Assembly: GCA_034432755.1 (NCBI GenBank)
Contig: DAOUBQ010000098.1
Location: forward strand, 1 to 64,000
Reading direction: 5' to 3'
Source: UBA5195 sp034432755
Lineage (GTDB): Bacteria; Chloroflexota; Anaerolineae; Anaerolineales; Villigracilaceae
DNA: 64,000 bases
This document shows, piece after piece, positions 17,288-25,722 of the stretch. The notes below the pieces were generated by a model that was not told where the DNA came from, did not search any database, and saw only the letters and a program-made list of their open reading frames with translations. Made by a program: the position numbers and the translations under genes. The first letter of the stretch is position 1. Each line of letters starts with the position of its first letter.

Positions 17288-19183
17288 ATGTCGGCAAAAT
17301 TGCAAAAGTTCCTGCTCCTGTTGCTCGTTTTCAGCCTGAACCTGCCCTCGGCCTTCGTCCACGCACAGGGGACGGCCTCGCTCACCCTGTTCCAGCCAGA
17401 TTCGAGCCAATTCCCAACCCTTACAGCGTTGCTGGACGTGTTTGATGAGCAGGGCGAATTCGTCACCGGGCTGACTGCCTCCGAACTCTCGGTGCTGGAA
17501 AACGGCCAAACCCTGGGAGCGCCCTCACGCTTTGAGCAGTTGCCACAACCCCTCAAAGTGGTTGTGGCGATTAACTCTGGCCCGGCCCTGGCAGTGCGCG
17601 ACAGTATGGGCATCTCCCGCTACGACAAAATGACCGCCGTGCTAAAGAACTGGGCCGCAGCCCGGCCTGCCGATAGCCTGGATGATTTTGCGCTGGTCTG
17701 GAATGGAGGCATCATCGCCTCGCAGCTCAGCCCGGCGAGTTGGCTGGCGCGTCTCGAAAATTTCGACCCTGCCCTGCGTAACTCGGTGGCCGGACTGACC
17801 TCGCTGGCGTTTGCAATCGATGTCGCTCAGCAAGGCCAGGCAACATCCGGCGGCAAAAAAGCCATCCTGTTCATCACCCCACACCTCGATACCCGTGACC
17901 TGAACGCCCTCCCCGACCTGATTAACCGCGCCCGGCAGGCCAATATCCGCGTTTTTGTGTGGCTGGGTGATTCAAGCGATTATTTCAACCATCGTGGCGC
18001 GCAGGCCTTATTCGATTTGGCACAACAGACCGGTGGCCGCTCCACTATATTCAGTGGCACAGAAACACTGCCCGACCCTGAAGAATGGGTTGCCTCACTC
18101 CGTTACGTCTATCGTATGACCTATCAATCCGCCGTCCGCGAAACAGGCTTGCACACCTTGAGCGTGTTGCTGAACGCGCGCGGCTTACCGTTGACCAGCA
18201 ACCCGGTCTCGTTCCGGGTCGAAATCCAACCCCCCAACCCGGCACTGCTCTCCCCGCCCATTCAAATCGTCCGCCAAAATCTGGTAGACGCATTCGACAT
18301 CGAAAACTCCTTGCCCAAAACGCAGGAAATTGCCATCATTGTCGAATTCAACGATAACATCAAGCGCTCTTTGGCACGCACAACCCTCTATGTGGATGGG
18401 GTGATTGCAGATGAAAACACCGCGCCGCCCTTCGATAAATTTACCTGGGACCTGCAAGATTACCTTGTCTCCGGCGAACACACCTTGCAGGTAGAAGCCG
18501 TGGATGCCCTGGGATTATCGAAAATGAGCGCGGTCGTGCTGGTGCAGGTCATTGTCATCCAGCCGCCGGGGGGGGTCACTGGCCTGATTTTGCGCAACCG
18601 TGTGGCAATGACCATCTCAGCAATTGTGGCGGCAGGCCTGGTGCTTTTGGGCATTTTGTTCTTTGGGGGGCGCAAAACGCTGATGGCGCTGGCCGAGCGC
18701 CGCCGGGCGCGCGCGCTTCGCCTCGACCCGCTGACTCAGCCGGTGCAGGTAGAAAAAGAGACGGCTGGTTCGCGCGCCAAGCCCTTCCCCTGGCTGCGCC
18801 GCAAAGCGCCGCCTCCCACGTCTTACCTTGTTAAACTGACGATGGATGGGCAACCGGCCGCCGGCGACCCCATTCCGCTCACCGGGCGTGAACTCACCTT
18901 TGGCACAGACCCAACCCAGGCCACAAACGTTTTTGACCACCCTTCGCTCTCCCCGCTCCATGCGCGCTTGCGGCAAAATGAACAAGGTGACTTCATCCTG
19001 CTTGACCAAAACTCAGTGGCCGGCACCTGGGTCAACTACGAGCCTGCCCCCAAAGAAGGATTTACGCTCAAACACGGTGATGTGATACACTTTGGGCAAT
19101 TAAGCTATCGCTTTATTTTTACAAAACCACCTGCGCCACAAAAACCAGTTGTAACCCCGCTTATCACGGATGATTCGCACTGA
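17288..19183 (+). CDS. vWA-like / transmembrane / FHA-domain protein
   Basis: A 631-residue protein. It has a signal peptide (1-27, ending HAQG) and an extracytoplasmic region with a beta strand-rich start. A von Willebrand A-like domain spans about 70-270; its MIDAS is degenerate (VVAINSGPAL in place of DxSxS). An Ig-like segment lies near 310-420. A transmembrane helix at about 440-465 leads to a cytosolic FHA domain (560-615; LTFGTDPT, SPLHARLR, LLDQNSVAGTWVNY). The FHA half would bind phosphothreonine inside the cell while the vWA half faces outside. The start is ATG 17288 rather than the TTG at 17258, which lies in the upstream terminator. A TAAAAT at 17275-17280 suggests a leaderless transcript. 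The PP2C gene overlaps its end by 14 bp. Confidence 0.8.
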   Translation: MSAKLQKFLLLLLVFSLNLPSAFVHAQGTASLTLFQPDSSQFPTLTALLDVFDEQGEFVTGLTASELSVLENGQTLGAPSRFEQLPQPLKVVVAINSGPALAVRDSMGISRYDKMTAVLKNWAAARPADSLDDFALVWNGGIIASQLSPASWLARLENFDPALRNSVAGLTSLAFAIDVAQQGQATSGGKKAILFITPHLDTRDLNALPDLINRARQANIRVFVWLGDSSDYFNHRGAQALFDLAQQTGGRSTIFSGTETLPDPEEWVASLRYVYRMTYQSAVRETGLHTLSVLLNARGLPLTSNPVSFRVEIQPPNPALLSPPIQIVRQNLVDAFDIENSLPKTQEIAIIVEFNDNIKRSLARTTLYVDGVIADENTAPPFDKFTWDLQDYLVSGEHTLQVEAVDALGLSKMSAVVLVQVIVIQPPGGVTGLILRNRVAMTISAIVAAGLVLLGILFFGGRKTLMALAERRRARALRLDPLTQPVQVEKETAGSRAKPFPWLRRKAPPPTSYLVKLTMDGQPAAGDPIPLTGRELTFGTDPTQATNVFDHPSLSPLHARLRQNEQGDFILLDQNSVAGTWVNYEPAPKEGFTLKHGDVIHFGQLSYRFIFTKPPAPQKPVVTPLITDDSH

Positions 19184-20018
19184 CCATTCTCACCTCTATG
19201 TAGCCGCCAGGTCTCACCCGGGCATGAGCGGCAAGAATAACGAAGATAATTTTGCGGTTTCGGCCTATCTTGTCAGTAAGATGAACCCGACTCCGTCTGT
19301 ATTTGCGATTGTTTCCGATGGCATTGGCGGGCATCGCGCCGGGGAGGTGGCCTCCGAATTGGTGGTCAACCTTATCAGCGAGGCGGTTGAAAAACGCGAG
19401 GGCGGGCATCCGCTGGCGGTGTTTCAAAACAGTTTCTACCGGGTGAGCGAGGCCATCTTTGAAAAGGCAGAAGCGGATGTCTCTCGCAAAGGGATGGGCG
19501 CTACGGCTGCCTGCGCCTGGGTGATTGGTTTTCAACTCTACATTGCCTATGCGGGTGATTCGCGCATTTACCTGGTTCGGGGCAAAACCATTCTACAACT
19601 TTCGCGTGACCATACCTGGGTGCAAGAAGCGCTTGAAAAGGGGATTATTGATAATGAAGGGCTGAAAAGCCATCCCAACCTGCACGTCATCCGCCGTTAC
19701 CTGGGTTCGAGCGAACCGCCCGAACCGGACTTGCGCCTGTTCCTCGCGCCCAATGAAACGGATGCGAAGGCCAAATCGAACCAGGGACTGACCCTCGAGC
19801 CGGGGGATGTCATCTTGCTCTGCACCGACGGCTTGACCGACCTGGTGGATGATTCTGAAATCCGCGATTCGCTCAACGGGCGCACGCTTTCGCAGGCTGC
19901 CGATGCGCTCATCGAACTGGCAAATTCACGCGGCGGGCATGACAACATTACAATTGTGATGCTGGGCGTGCCGCCCGGAAACAAAAAAGCGAGCGTGGCC
20001 TGGTTGACAGGCGGATAA
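19170..20018 (+). CDS. PP2C-family serine/threonine phosphatase
   Basis: A 282-residue metal-dependent phosphatase. Metal-binding Asp motifs are NNEDNF, VSDGIGGHRAGE, CTDGLTDL and GGHDNITIV, all intact. GMGATAACAW and YAGDSRIYL complete the PP2C core. It should dephosphorylate Ser/Thr phosphoproteins, plausibly those recognised by the FHA domain of the overlapping upstream gene (14-bp overlap, so translationally coupled). A second PP2C sits in the kinase operon at 40452. No kinase is adjacent here. Confidence 0.92.
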   Translation: MIRTDHSHLYVAARSHPGMSGKNNEDNFAVSAYLVSKMNPTPSVFAIVSDGIGGHRAGEVASELVVNLISEAVEKREGGHPLAVFQNSFYRVSEAIFEKAEADVSRKGMGATAACAWVIGFQLYIAYAGDSRIYLVRGKTILQLSRDHTWVQEALEKGIIDNEGLKSHPNLHVIRRYLGSSEPPEPDLRLFLAPNETDAKAKSNQGLTLEPGDVILLCTDGLTDLVDDSEIRDSLNGRTLSQAADALIELANSRGGHDNITIVMLGVPPGNKKASVAWLTGG

Positions 20019-20028
20019 CCATTTGCCG

Positions 20029-20739
20029 TTAAGATTTCTCATTTTCTTGTAAGTGAATACCACATTCGACCTTTTTATGCCCCATCCAGCGGCCAGAGCG
20101 CGGGTCAGCACCATCCATCACCGGGCGGGTACAAGGCGCACAGCCAATGCTGGGGTAGCCGCGCGTGTGCAGGACGTTATAGGGCAACTCGAACAGGTGA
20201 AGATACGTCCAGACCTGTTCTTGAGTCCAGTTGAGCAGCGGATTGACCTTGACTAGCCCGTTGGCTTTATCCCACTCAATGGGTTGCGCGTTTGCGCGCA
20301 GGCTGGTCTGGTCACGGCGAATGCCGGTTATCCAGGCTTTTTTATCCTTCAGGAAGGTGCGCAACGGCTCCACTTTGCGAATGCGGCAGCACTGGTCGGG
20401 TTGCGTGGCCCACAATTCTGGCGCAATTTGCTCATTTTGTTCAGAGACGCTCATGGGGGGGGCAACCCGCGTAAAACGGATGCCAAACCGCGCTTCCAAC
20501 TGGTCACGCAATTGGTAGGTTTCAGGGAAGAGTAAATCGGTATCGAGATAAAACACCTGCGTGCCAGGCGCAACCTGCTGAACGATGTGCAGGATGACAA
20601 TGCCCTCTGGGCCAAAACCGGTTGCCATTACCAAGCCATCGCCAAAGCGATGACTCGCCCAGGCAATAATTTCGTGCGGGTAACTGTGGCTAAAATTATC
20701 TGCAAGCAGAGCAATTTCGTCGTAAATGCTGAAGTTCAT
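20029..20739 (-). CDS. cysH: Assimilatory adenylyl-sulfate (APS) reductase
   Basis: A 236-residue thioredoxin-dependent reductase that converts APS to sulfite. PP-loop ATP-pyrophosphatase-type fold with ATGFGPEG, YLDTDLLFPETY and GIRRDQ segments. Four Fe-S cysteines are present (Cys117-Cys118 in QCCRIRK; Cys200/Cys203 in GCAPCTRP), which distinguishes APS-type CysH from PAPS reductases. The catalytic cysteine is Cys226 in KKVECGIH. The start is uncertain: Met at 20739 avoids overlap with the upstream gene, while Met at 20757 overlaps it by 10 bp. It is the last gene of a minus-strand operon starting at 23198, with a putative sulfurtransferase-type PLP enzyme at its head. Confidence 0.9.
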   Translation of the reverse strand: MNFSIYDEIALLADNFSHSYPHEIIAWASHRFGDGLVMATGFGPEGIVILHIVQQVAPGTQVFYLDTDLLFPETYQLRDQLEARFGIRFTRVAPPMSVSEQNEQIAPELWATQPDQCCRIRKVEPLRTFLKDKKAWITGIRRDQTSLRANAQPIEWDKANGLVKVNPLLNWTQEQVWTYLHLFELPYNVLHTRGYPSIGCAPCTRPVMDGADPRSGRWMGHKKVECGIHLQENEKS

Positions 20740-20747
20740 GCAAAAAT

Positions 20748-21353
20748 TCAGGGGCAAGCAGGCAAGTTGGGGAATAGCCGCCTGGCATATTCGGCCATCA
20801 CATCCTGTTTGTGCAAGGGAAAGGCGATAAAAACCTCCAGGACACGGTATTTGCCATCTGGAACAACCCAGGTATGGGTCAAATACTCAGATTCAGCCAT
20901 GCGAGCGTTATAAACATACAAAGTGGTATCACCTTCTGTGCAAGAGGAAACCCTCTCGACCTGCTGATAATTTGCCAGGATTTGCGTGCGGAAGGATTCG
21001 TCACTGTAATAGGTATCCATGTCTGTTTGCGTATGGCCACAATTGTAAATCAGGTAATCTACGAAGACGACGGCATTGTAGGTATCAGAAAGCCAGGTGC
21101 GCATGATGTGATATGCCTGGGTGGAATAAGATTCGTTCCAATCGGGCGCATTGAATACCCCCCAGGCAAAGGTCTTTATGCGGAACTCATCACGCAGGGT
21201 GTAGTCACCCGTGCCGCACTTGGCGCGTTCGAGCAGCGTCCAACCAAGCCACAGGCCGCTGGTCAGCAAAAAGCACAGGAAAACAAACAGGACGGGCAGC
21301 AGGATACTGACCACGCTCCGTTTGGGGGCAAGAGAGTCATGTACTTCAATCAT
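20748..21353 (-). CDS. Unknown single-pass membrane protein
   Basis: A 201-residue protein with a short cytosolic N-terminus, one transmembrane helix (about 16-38, followed by SGLWLGW) and an extracytoplasmic domain with four cysteines (in RAKCGTGDY, YNCGHTQ, SSCTEGD and a C-terminal PACP). These could form disulfides. No domain is recognised. It is in the APS reductase operon, between the VOC protein and CysH, with short gaps on both sides. Confidence 0.6.
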   Translation of the reverse strand: MIEVHDSLAPKRSVVSILLPVLFVFLCFLLTSGLWLGWTLLERAKCGTGDYTLRDEFRIKTFAWGVFNAPDWNESYSTQAYHIMRTWLSDTYNAVVFVDYLIYNCGHTQTDMDTYYSDESFRTQILANYQQVERVSSCTEGDTTLYVYNARMAESEYLTHTWVVPDGKYRVLEVFIAFPLHKQDVMAEYARRLFPNLPACP

Positions 21354-21372
21354 ATAAGCCTCGCATCGCAGG

Positions 21373-21798
21373 TCAATTCCCGGTCAGTTGCAAACTGTGG
21401 GGGCCGTATTCCATCAGTTCGATAGCGTTGCCATCCGGGTCGGCAATCCAGGCCTGGCGGGAGTTGTCCATGCCGAGGGTAATTTCGGTCACAGCCACGC
21501 CTTTTTCGAGCAGTTTTTGGCGATATTCCTCCAGTCCGATGACTTCGAGGCAGAAGTGCTTGTAGCGCGTGCCAGGAGTGAGGGACTGCACTTCCCCGCC
21601 CCACTGCTGGACAGCCAGGGCCTGGTCGAAAAATTCGAGGAAGGTCGAATTGCCACAGCCGAAATAATATCCGAAGGCAACTCCCTGCTCGTTATCCAGG
21701 GTGAATTTGACTTCCATGCCCAGTTTATTGGCGTAAAAGTCAATGATAGCGGGCAGGTCGTCCGTGACAAAATTGAGATGGGCGAGTTGACGAATCAT
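21373..21798 (-). CDS. VOC-superfamily (glyoxalase/dioxygenase-like) protein
   Basis: A 141-residue single VOC protein: two beta-alpha-beta-beta-beta modules beginning RQLAHLNFVTDDLPAIIDFY and HFCLEVIGLEEYRQKL. Candidate metal ligands are His8, the His of HFCLEV and the Glu of NAIELMEYGP. The QAWIADPDGNAIEL tail is characteristic. It could be a lyase, a dioxygenase or a resistance-type thiol transferase, and the substrate is unknown. It starts 2 bp after the stop of the upstream PLP enzyme, so the two are coupled. Confidence 0.85.
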   Translation of the reverse strand: MIRQLAHLNFVTDDLPAIIDFYANKLGMEVKFTLDNEQGVAFGYYFGCGNSTFLEFFDQALAVQQWGGEVQSLTPGTRYKHFCLEVIGLEEYRQKLLEKGVAVTEITLGMDNSRQAWIADPDGNAIELMEYGPHSLQLTGN

Positions 21799-21800
21799 TG

Positions 21801-23198
21801 TTACCTCAGCAATCCTTTACAAAATTCCAGAAATTTTTGAATATCCTCGAAATTGCTGACCATGCCCACCGAGATGCGCACTGCGCCGCTGGATTTGCCA
21901 TCAATGCACAGGCGAAAGTCATCCAGGGTCAGGCGGTTTTCATGGCCGGGGCCATTGAAGCACACATCCAGTTCAACGCGCGAGATGCCCAGCGCCACCT
22001 CACCCGCGCCGGGGTTGCAGAAACAGCCGGTGCGCAGCGAGATGTTGACCTGGTTGGCCTGCTCTTCGATGGAACGATGGTCTATGGCGCGGCCTTCCCG
22101 GTCGAAAAAATTGACCGTCACCGCGCCACCGCGCGCTTCTGTATCGGTGGGGCCATATACCCTGACGAGTGGCACTTCGGTGCTGTGGCGCATGGCTGTC
22201 AAATTGTCAAGCAGCCAGCCGGTGAGACAGCACACCCGCTCGTGGATAGTCTCGATGCCGATAGATTCAATGTGCCGCAAACCGATTTCCACCGCCGGAA
22301 TATTTAGATAATCCACCGTGCCGTCCTCGAAGGCGGCGTGGCCATCAGCCAGGTAGTATTTATCGCCCTGTACGGAGGCGACGGTAATCGTGCCACCCGC
22401 AAACCAGGGACGCTGTAATTTGTGCAGTTTATCGCGCCGGGCGATGAGCGCGCCCAGGCCGGTGGGGTAGCCGAAAATCTTGTAAAACGAGAGCGGGATA
22501 AAGTCCGGTTTGTAACGGGACAGGTCGAGTTTATTCGTCGGGGCAAAGGCAGCAGCGTCAAGCAACACATCCCATCCCTTATCATGCGCTTTCTCAATCC
22601 ATTCCAGCGGGTGTTTGACCGAGGAGAAGTTAGATTGGGCCGGGTAGGCAAACAAATTGTTTGCGCCGGGCCGCGCTCGGTTCAGAAACTCCTCGAATTG
22701 GGCTTCATCCACCCGCAGGTCAGGCAGGCATACCGGGACATATGTGACGGTCGCGCCGCGCGCATGGGCAAACTCGCGAATACCATTGACCGAGTTGTGG
22801 TTGTCGAAGGTCAGCAGGTAGTGGCCGCCAGGGGCAAACGGATACGATTCGCCGACCAGTTTGAGCGCACCGCTGGCGTTAGGCGTAAACGCCACATCGT
22901 ATTCGGCGGGGTCAGCGTGGAAGAAACGCAGAACGGATTCACGCGCGCCCTCCACCAGTCGGGTGGCGGCCATCGAGGTCGGGTTGGACGAGTGCGGATT
23001 GCCAAAGACGCCGGAGAGCAGAATTTCTTGATGTTGGCGTATCTGCGAATCGGCGTATAACCCGCCGCCGGTGTAATCGAGATAGACCTGCCCGGCGCGG
23101 TCAAGGCGGCTGTAGTCGCTGGCGCGCAGTTCATCTATGACATGGGTAGATGCGTAGGCGGGATATTTTTGCAGGAAGTCAGAGTAAGCTTTTTCCAT
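21801..23198 (-). CDS. Class V aminotransferase fold, MoCo-sulfurase/cysteine-desulfurase-like
   Basis: A 465-residue PLP enzyme. The cofactor lysine is Lys240 in LSFYKIFGYPTGLG, and LLDAAAFAP carries the Asp that contacts the pyridine ring. The mobile cysteine loop is RTGCFCNPGAGE (Cys392/Cys394), the form seen in the N-terminal domain of eukaryotic molybdenum cofactor sulfurases rather than in IscS or SufS. It therefore probably mobilises sulfur from cysteine. There is no MOSC domain. The Met at 23198 is chosen because AGGAG lies 9 bp upstream. The longer upstream frame runs into repeat DNA. It heads the operon with VOC, membrane protein and APS reductase genes, and a MoCo enzyme (MsrP) is encoded 10 kb away. 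Confidence 0.78.
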   Translation of the reverse strand: MEKAYSDFLQKYPAYASTHVIDELRASDYSRLDRAGQVYLDYTGGGLYADSQIRQHQEILLSGVFGNPHSSNPTSMAATRLVEGARESVLRFFHADPAEYDVAFTPNASGALKLVGESYPFAPGGHYLLTFDNHNSVNGIREFAHARGATVTYVPVCLPDLRVDEAQFEEFLNRARPGANNLFAYPAQSNFSSVKHPLEWIEKAHDKGWDVLLDAAAFAPTNKLDLSRYKPDFIPLSFYKIFGYPTGLGALIARRDKLHKLQRPWFAGGTITVASVQGDKYYLADGHAAFEDGTVDYLNIPAVEIGLRHIESIGIETIHERVCCLTGWLLDNLTAMRHSTEVPLVRVYGPTDTEARGGAVTVNFFDREGRAIDHRSIEEQANQVNISLRTGCFCNPGAGEVALGISRVELDVCFNGPGHENRLTLDDFRLCIDGKSSGAVRISVGMVSNFEDIQKFLEFCKGLLR

Positions 23199-23268
23199 CG
23201 GTAAATGCTCCTGACGCAATTTAACCATAGATTGAAGGCTTGCCACAATAAAGATTTGCAAACTGAAT

Positions 23269-23340
23269 ATGGCTTTCTCAAAGTCCCATTTCGGGCTTAA
23301 AAAACAAACAGGATGGGCAAGATTTTCAGGATGAGCCGCA
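23269..23340 (-). repeat. Dispersed repeat family A, copy 2 (inverted)
   Basis: Reverse-complement match to copy 1: ATGGCTTTCTCAAAGT, TTTCGGGCTT, AACAGGATGG and CAGGATGAGCCGCA. It fills most of the 319-bp gap between the divergent PLP enzyme and clpP genes. The remainder holds the clpP leader with TATCAT (23484-23489). Confidence 0.7.
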
Positions 23341-23517
23341 GAAACACGATAACCACCTCCTTTTCTTCTGTCTATCCTGTGAAACCCGGACCCGCAAGCG
23401 ATCATGAGAAAGCCATGGCAAAATAATTACGGGCGGCCCGCTTTCAGGAGACGAGTTTTAATACAATTCCAACAAAAAACAGGTATCATTGGTCTATTCA
23501 AAGCAGGAGGAACCCGC

Positions 23518-24123
23518 ATGATTCCCAACTTCAAAAGTGTCACCCCGTATGTTATCGAGTCGTCGAATTACGGCGAGCGCTCGTATGATGTTTTCACGCG
23601 CTTGCTCAAGGAGCGCATTATTTTTCTTGGCACAGGCATAGACGACCAGGTCGCCAATATCATTGTGGCGCAACTGCTTCACCTGAACCATGAAGACCCG
23701 GAAAAAGAAATCCAGATGTACATTAATTCGCCGGGCGGTGTTATTTACGCTGGGCTGGCAATTTACGACACGATGCAGATGATTTCCAACCCCATCAGCA
23801 CCGTGGCAGTGGGCGTAACCGCCTCCTTTGGCACTGTGCTGCTGACCGCCGGCACAAAGGGCCGCCGCTATGCCTTGCCTCACGCCACCATTCACATGCA
23901 CCAGCCGCTGGGCGGCGCGCAGGGCCAGGCCACCGACATCGAAATCGCCGCCCGCCAGATTTTGCGCTTGAAAGCGCTCCTCAACAACATCATGGCCAAG
24001 CACACCGGCCAACCGCTCGAAGTCATTGAACACGATACCGACCGTGACTTTTACATGGACGCAAAGCAAGCCGTGGAATATGGCCTGGTTGACCAGGTGC
24101 TGGATGTGCCAGAAAAGAAGTAA
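23518..24123 (+). CDS. clpP: ATP-dependent Clp protease proteolytic subunit
   Basis: A 201-residue serine peptidase of the barrel-forming ClpP family. The catalytic triad is recognisable: Ser103 (GVTASFGTVLL), His128 (THMHQP-like context) and Asp173 (EHDTDRD). The oligomerisation segment MYINSPGG is intact. The Ser loop reads TASFG instead of the common AASMG, and the N-terminal axial loop sequence is divergent, so this may be a secondary ClpP paralogue. The ATG at 23518 follows CAGGAGGAACCCGC. It is monocistronic with a strong terminator at 24137. No Clp ATPase is adjacent. Confidence 0.92.
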   Translation: MIPNFKSVTPYVIESSNYGERSYDVFTRLLKERIIFLGTGIDDQVANIIVAQLLHLNHEDPEKEIQMYINSPGGVIYAGLAIYDTMQMISNPISTVAVGVTASFGTVLLTAGTKGRRYALPHATIHMHQPLGGAQGQATDIEIAARQILRLKALLNNIMAKHTGQPLEVIEHDTDRDFYMDAKQAVEYGLVDQVLDVPEKK

Positions 24124-24136
24124 ACCATCTTCAGCA

Positions 24137-24162
24137 GGGGCGAAACATTCGCCCCTTTTTTT
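24137..24162 (+). terminator. Terminator after clpP
   Basis: GGGGCGAA (24137-24144), loop ACA, TTCGCCCC (24148-24155), then seven T. Confidence 0.92.
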
Positions 24163-24225
24163 GTTTCCCATCACCCTGCCGCCTTCCATCGGCATGTCAT
24201 TCTCTGACCTGAGGAGTTAAGCAGC

Positions 24226-25197
24226 ATGGAGTATCGCACACTTGGTAAAACCGGTCTTAAAGTCTCCCCGCTCTGCATGGGGACGATGCAATTCGGCTGG
24301 TCGGCAGACGAAGCGCTTTCACATCGCATTCTCTCTGCCGCTTATGAGGCGGGCATCAACTTTATAGACACCGCCGACATCTACTCGCGCTGGGCTCCCG
24401 GCAACCCAGGCGGAGTCTCTGAAGAAATCATTGGGCGTTGGATGAAAACAGCAGGCATTCCGCGCGAGAAGCTGGTCATCGCTACCAAAGTACGCGGTCG
24501 GATGGGCAATGGCCCCAATGACGAAGGGCTCTCCCGCGTTCATATCATGCAAGCGGTGGAAGCCTCGCTGCACCGTTTGCAAACCGATTACATTGACCTG
24601 TATCAGACCCATTGGCCCGACGAGCAGTCACCCATTGAAGAAACCCTGCGCGCACTCGATGACCTGGTGCGGCAGGGCAAAGTACGCTACCTCGGCGCAT
24701 CGAACTACAAGGCCTGGGAACTGATGCAGGCCTTGTGGACTTCGGACAAATATCATCTGGCACGTTACGATTGCCTGCAACCACACTACAACCTGATTCA
24801 CCGCGAAGAGTTCGAGCGCGAACTGGCCGCCGTATGCAAAACCTATGGGCTTGGCGTCATCCCCTACAGCCCGCTGGCCGGCGGATTCTTAACCGGCAAA
24901 TATCGCCGCGAAAACACCACGCCCGACTCAGTACGCGCCAAAGGCCTGCAACACGCCTGCACCGAAAAGAACTTTGCGCTGATTGACCAGATGGATGTCA
25001 TGGCGCAATCACACGGCGCATCTATCTCACAAATTGCCCTGGCCTGGATGCTGGCGAACCCGCTCATCAGCAGTCCCATTATTGGGCCAAATAAAATGGA
25101 GCAGCTGACCGATAATCTCAACGCGCTGAATGTGCACCTGACGGCAGAAGAATTGCAAACGTTCAACCAGACCACCGCCTGGCAAACCTCCAATTGA
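24226..25197 (+). CDS. Aldo/keto reductase
   Basis: A 323-residue NAD(P)H-dependent (alpha/beta)8-barrel reductase of the YajO/Tas-like group. The catalytic tetrad is present: Asp and Tyr in FIDTADIYS, Lys in VIATKVRG and His in YQTHWPD. The C-terminal cofactor-binding part is SPIIGPNKMEQL. The physiological carbonyl substrate is unknown. GAGGAG precedes the ATG. It stands alone, followed by 525 bp of repeat-rich noncoding DNA. Confidence 0.88.
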   Translation: MEYRTLGKTGLKVSPLCMGTMQFGWSADEALSHRILSAAYEAGINFIDTADIYSRWAPGNPGGVSEEIIGRWMKTAGIPREKLVIATKVRGRMGNGPNDEGLSRVHIMQAVEASLHRLQTDYIDLYQTHWPDEQSPIEETLRALDDLVRQGKVRYLGASNYKAWELMQALWTSDKYHLARYDCLQPHYNLIHREEFERELAAVCKTYGLGVIPYSPLAGGFLTGKYRRENTTPDSVRAKGLQHACTEKNFALIDQMDVMAQSHGASISQIALAWMLANPLISSPIIGPNKMEQLTDNLNALNVHLTAEELQTFNQTTAWQTSN

Positions 25198-25437
25198 GAT
25201 TTTCTACCACGCCAAAAACACCCAGCCCCAAACAACGCTTTCAGACAGACGGGCGTAAGACCGCTGCGGCAAGTTTTTTGCGCTCGTTTTGCGGCCTCTA
25301 CGGCAAAGGCATCACCAGGGTTTTCTTATGATTGCTTGCTTCCTTTTGTTTAACAGGGTAGAAAGACAAAAGGATGACTGCACTGAAAAAACCTTTTCTT
25401 GCCACGAAGCATCCAAAACTCACCAAGTTTTTTAATA

Positions 25438-25490
25438 ACTTGAGTTTAGAGTTCATTTCGATTCGTCCCGAAAGACAAAAAATATTCTCT
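25438..25490 (+). repeat. Dispersed repeat family B, copy 1
   Basis: CTTGAGTTTAGAGTTCATTT continuing into CGATTCGTCCCGAAAGACAA. It is nearly identical to 29250-29298, and the CTTGAGTTTAGAGT end is found inverted at 29449-29498 and 59758-59809. Confidence 0.75.
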
Positions 25491-25690
25491 ACCGTACATT
25501 TTGGATTTTTTACCGCCAAGAGCGCAAAGAACGCCAACATTTAAAGGGTGTCTTTGCGCTCCTGGCAGGCTTGGCGGTGAGTTTCTGGCGTTTGTGCGGC
25601 AGCAAAGTTTTTTAAAGCCCGAAATCAAACTTTGAGAAGTCCTTAACGATTTGGGGTTTCTGCCTCCAGCGATTTCAAATTTTGTGGTAA

Positions 25691-25708
25691 ATTAGACAAT
25701 TATCTAAT
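25691..25708. promoter_or_regulatory. Inverted repeat upstream of the ABC exporter locus
   Basis: ATTAGA-N6-TCTAAT, 14 bp before the ATG of the first ABC gene. It resembles a dimeric repressor operator, but no regulator is adjacent. Confidence 0.4.
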
Positions 25709-25722
25709 CATGTAACTTAACT

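Larger units (their letters stand above)
25198..25722. repeat. 525-bp repeat-rich intergenic region
   Basis: No gene seen. It contains the block ACTGAAAAAACCTTTTCTTG (also at 59831-59850), family B copy 1 at 25438-25490, AT-rich text with CCAAGAGCGCAAAGA words and their near inverted forms (25517-25580), family A copy 3 at 25613-25643 and the operator-like inverted repeat upstream of the ABC gene. Confidence 0.65.

Noticed and set aside
22422..23060. A 212-codon plus-strand frame opposite the PLP enzyme
   Set aside because: Antisense shadow. The minus-strand frame holds the PLP lysine and the Cys loop.
25198..25722. CRISPR-like or tandem array
   Set aside because: The repeated words are irregular in spacing and orientation and lack unique spacers of constant length. 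No cas genes are present.
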